Shown piece by piece: positions 42,414-44,547 of a DNA stretch of 44,547 nucleotides. The notes under the pieces were generated by a model. It was not told where the DNA came from. It searched no databases and saw only the letters and a list, made by a program, of their open reading frames with translations. This DNA is from Candidatus Hydrogenedentota bacterium (GTDB lineage Bacteria; Hydrogenedentota; Hydrogenedentia; Hydrogenedentales; GCA-2746185). The translations under genes were made by a program, and so were the position numbers. The stretch covers positions 1 to 44,547 of the forward strand of contig CANKTP010000004.1 in the NCBI GenBank assembly GCA_947486375.1, in the 5' to 3' direction. Position 1 is the stretch's first letter. The number at the start of each line of letters is the position of its first letter.

Positions 42414-44225
42414 GTGTCCGACCCGAAAAAGAAGAAGAAGACCGATTACAAGAATGCATGGGCGGAGGCGCGCGACATTATCTGGCGCCATCGCAAGCGT
42501 CTCGGGTTGGGCTTATTGTTGATGTTGATCAACCGGCCCGCGGGGTTGGTGCTGCCGTTCTCGACGAAGTTTTTCATCGACCGGGTCATTCCCAACCGCG
42601 ACATGGACCTTCTCACGCTTATCGTGATTGCGGGCGGGATCGCGACGGTTATCCAGGCCATCACCTCCTTCGCGCTCGCGCAGATATTGGGCGTGGCGGC
42701 GCAGCGGGCGATCATGGACATGCGCAAGACCGTGCAGCAACACGTCATGCGATTGCCGACGAGCTATTTCGACTCGACCAAGTCGGGGATCCTCATCTCG
42801 CGAATCATGAGCGACGCCGAGGGCATCCGTAACTTGGTGGGCACGGGCCTCATCCAGATTGTGGGGGGGCTTCTCACCGCCGCAGTCTGCCTTTGTTATC
42901 TCTTTTATCTGAACTGGATCTTGACGACCTTCGTGATTCTCGTGCTCGCCGTTTTCGGCGGCGGCATGGCCTATGCCTTCAATACGCTACGGCCCTTGTT
43001 CCGGCAGCGCGGCGAACTCAACGCCGTCGCCACGGGACGCTTGTCGGAGTCGCTCGGGGGCATCCGGGTCGTGAAGGCGTACACGGCGGAGAAGCGCGAG
43101 GACATTGTCTTCGCGCACGGAATCCACAACCTGTTTCGCAATGTTGCCAAGGCGATGACGGGGGTGTCCGCCATTGGGGCCTTTAGCACGGTGGTGATTG
43201 GGGCGATCGGCCTCACGAGCATGATGATCGGCGGCCGGTCGATCATGAATGGCGACATGACGGTCGGGGAGCTCTTCAACTACATCCTGTTTACGGGGCT
43301 TGTCGTGGCCCCCTTGGTCAACATGGCCAACATCGGCACGCAGATTACGGAGGCCTTCGCCGGTCTCGACCGCATCCGCGAGATTCGCCGCATGGCCACC
43401 GAAGGCGAGGCCGAGGACGGCTTCGAGCCGCTTCCGGAGGTCCGGGGAGAAATCCGCTTCGAGGACGTGGTCTTCGAGTACGAGCCCGGCAAGCCGGTGT
43501 TGAAAGGCGTTTCCTTCGAGTCCCCCGCCGGCGGCACCACCGCCCTCGTGGGATCGAGCGGATCGGGAAAAAGCACGCTTATCGGCCTGGTCATGGCCTT
43601 CCACTATCCGAAGAGCGGCCGTATCATGGTCGATGGCCGCGACCTGCGCGCGATCCGGCTGAACGACTATCGCTCGCGTTTGGGTGTGGTATTGCAGGAC
43701 AATTTCCTGTTTGAAGGCACCATCGCGGACAACATCCGGTATTCGTCCCCGAATGCCACGGAGCAAGAAGTCCGCGCGGCGGCCGAAATTGCCCATTGCA
43801 CGGAGTTCGTCGAGGCCTTTGAGCTCGGGTTCCAGACGGTGGTGGGGGAGAGGGGGGTGAAGCTTTCCGGCGGGCAACGGCAGCGCGTGGCGATCGCGCG
43901 CGCGATCCTGGCCAACCCTCGCATACTCATCCTTGACGAGGCGACCTCGAGCCTGGACAGCGAGAGCGAGGCGTTGATTCAGGACGGGCTGAATTCGCTG
44001 CGCGTGGGACGGACGACCTTCGTGATCGCGCACCGGCTGTCGACCATCCGGAGCGCGGAGCAAATCCTCGTCATCGAGGGCGGGTTGATCGTCGAGCGCG
44101 GCACCCATGCCGAGCTCCTCGCGCTCGACGGGCGCTACAAGCAGCTCTACGACAAGCAGTACAAATTCGAGATGAACCGCTTCATCAATCCCGGCGAGGA
44201 GTTTGTGCTGGAGACGACCGCGTAG
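42414..44225 (+). CDS. MsbA-like ABC exporter (fused permease-ATPase)
   Basis: 603 residues. Type IV (ABC-exporter) membrane domain with six helices across about 25-320, then the nucleotide-binding domain: Walker A GSSGSGKST (about 379-387), Q-loop VVLQDNFLFEGTIADNIRY, signature LSGGQRQRVAIARA (about 484-497), Walker B ILILDEATSSLD (about 505-516) and H-loop VIAHRLSTIRS. All ATPase motifs are intact. The N-terminus is Lys-rich and cytoplasmic (KKKKKTDYKN). Members flip lipid A or lipid-linked molecules or export peptides; with lptFG 8 kb upstream and a diderm envelope, an MsbA-like role is plausible but not proven. Start GTG 42414 with GGAG about a dozen bases upstream. Confidence 0.92.
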   Translation: MSDPKKKKKTDYKNAWAEARDIIWRHRKRLGLGLLLMLINRPAGLVLPFSTKFFIDRVIPNRDMDLLTLIVIAGGIATVIQAITSFALAQILGVAAQRAIMDMRKTVQQHVMRLPTSYFDSTKSGILISRIMSDAEGIRNLVGTGLIQIVGGLLTAAVCLCYLFYLNWILTTFVILVLAVFGGGMAYAFNTLRPLFRQRGELNAVATGRLSESLGGIRVVKAYTAEKREDIVFAHGIHNLFRNVAKAMTGVSAIGAFSTVVIGAIGLTSMMIGGRSIMNGDMTVGELFNYILFTGLVVAPLVNMANIGTQITEAFAGLDRIREIRRMATEGEAEDGFEPLPEVRGEIRFEDVVFEYEPGKPVLKGVSFESPAGGTTALVGSSGSGKSTLIGLVMAFHYPKSGRIMVDGRDLRAIRLNDYRSRLGVVLQDNFLFEGTIADNIRYSSPNATEQEVRAAAEIAHCTEFVEAFELGFQTVVGERGVKLSGGQRQRVAIARAILANPRILILDEATSSLDSESEALIQDGLNSLRVGRTTFVIAHRLSTIRSAEQILVIEGGLIVERGTHAELLALDGRYKQLYDKQYKFEMNRFINPGEEFVLETTA

Positions 44226-44295
44226 GGCGTGCCGCCGAACATGGCGATGGGGTCGGCGGCCCGCGCCCGCGTTTCGCCTATTCCGCCGCGGCGTG

Positions 44296-44325
44296 GCCCC
44301 GTCCAAACCTGGCATAAGACGGGGG
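44296..44325 (+). terminator. Weak hairpin after the ABC exporter gene
   Basis: GCCCCGTC (44296-44303) can pair with GACGGGG (44318-44324) across a 14-base loop; no T run. It lies in the 233-base spacer before the partial hsdM gene. The rest of that spacer shows no other recognisable element. Confidence 0.35.
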
Positions 44326-44458
44326 CGATGGAATCGGTTCGAGGATGGCCCAAGCCATCGTGCATTCGAATTCGCGTCAAATTGACCCCACCACCCCAAT
44401 GCTGCACCATAGCGGTTCTGGCCAAAATCAACGGACACACGTTAGGGGCGAATACCGC

Positions 44459-44547
44459 ATGGCGCGAAAAGCGAAGGAATCGGGCAAGGCCACGAACAAC
44501 ACCGGCGCGAATGTCGGCTTCGAGGCCAAGCTGTGGGCGGCGGCGGA
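44459..44547 (+). CDS. hsdM: Type I restriction-modification DNA methylase subunit, first 29 codons
   Basis: Only the N-terminus is inside the window (cut by the right edge): a Lys-rich start, then NTGANVGFEAKLWAAA and the next base pair of codons. 'GFEAKLWAAAD.LRGNM' is the highly conserved opening of type I restriction M subunits (N6-adenine methylase), which with HsdS and HsdR protects or cuts DNA. ATG 44459 is preceded by AGGGG a dozen bases upstream. The catalytic NPPF motif lies outside, so integrity cannot be judged. It suggests a restriction-modification locus begins here. Confidence 0.8.
   Translation, partial: MARKAKESGKATNNTGANVGFEAKLWAAA

Overview
The window (about 44.5 kb, high GC, strong G/C bias at third codon positions) looks like chromosome from a diderm, heterotrophic, environmental bacterium of the Planctomycetota / Hydrogenedentota / Lentisphaerota kind. 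Reasons: a PSCyt1, PSCyt2-PSD1 and DUF1501 gene trio typical of those phyla; a single-subunit cytochrome b558 type SdhC; LPS-export permeases (LptF, LptG) and an MsbA-like ABC exporter; many secreted hydrolases; and intergenic spaces crowded with several families of palindromic repeats. The phylum assignment is inference; no rRNA or ribosomal protein gene is present. I saw no tRNA, CRISPR array, insertion sequence with transposase, or convincing prophage.

Layout. 1-1.8 kb (minus): a Tat-exported D-threonine-aldolase-like enzyme followed by the start of an FAD sugar-lactone oxidase that runs off the left edge. 2.2-9.9 kb (minus): a three-gene set of DUF1501, BIG2/PSCyt2/PSD1 and PSCyt1-WD40-PPC proteins. 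10.2-13 kb: a DUF1186/SEC-C protein, a HicBA toxin-antitoxin pair, a frameshifted MNT nucleotidyltransferase and a LEM-3-like GIY-YIG nuclease, resembling a small defence/toxin islet. 13.3-16.6 kb: an unknown protein built partly from repeat DNA, then a flippase and GT4 glycosyltransferase pair. 16.8-22.3 kb (plus): a YkgJ-type cysteine-cluster protein, a uronate-isomerase-like protein, and sdhCAB. 22.3-26 kb: a DNA-binding response regulator, a short-chain dehydrogenase carrying the motifs of halohydrin dehalogenases, and a secreted penicillin acylase. 26.3-31.6 kb: a large M6 metalloprotease, a DinB protein and a secreted double-VOC protein. 31.8-36.4 kb (plus): lptF-lptG, then mtaB-larE. 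36.5-37.1 kb: a ParDE pair. 37.1-44.2 kb (plus): a saccharopine-dehydrogenase-like oxidoreductase, a secreted SdsA1-type alkyl sulfatase, a GH172/DUF2961 protein with a 3' frameshift, a small membrane protein and an MsbA-like exporter. The right edge cuts the first codons of a type I restriction methylase subunit (hsdM).

How the parts work together. SdhCAB is the respiratory complex II. LptF, LptG and the MsbA-like exporter fit lipid A/LPS transport, and the flippase plus GT4 fit surface polysaccharide. The sulfatase, GH172, penicillin acylase, M6 protease and PSCyt/PSD proteins suggest a scavenger of organic polymers and esters. The best candidates for new biology are the halohydrin-dehalogenase-like SDR, the toxin/nuclease islet, and the repeat families that have entered or now border coding sequences (31-bp G5/C5 repeat, 'GGGACAGTCAC' and 'GGGGACGGGCTACG' inverted-repeat elements, and the HGQDAHAT/GTGVPPV coding repeat).
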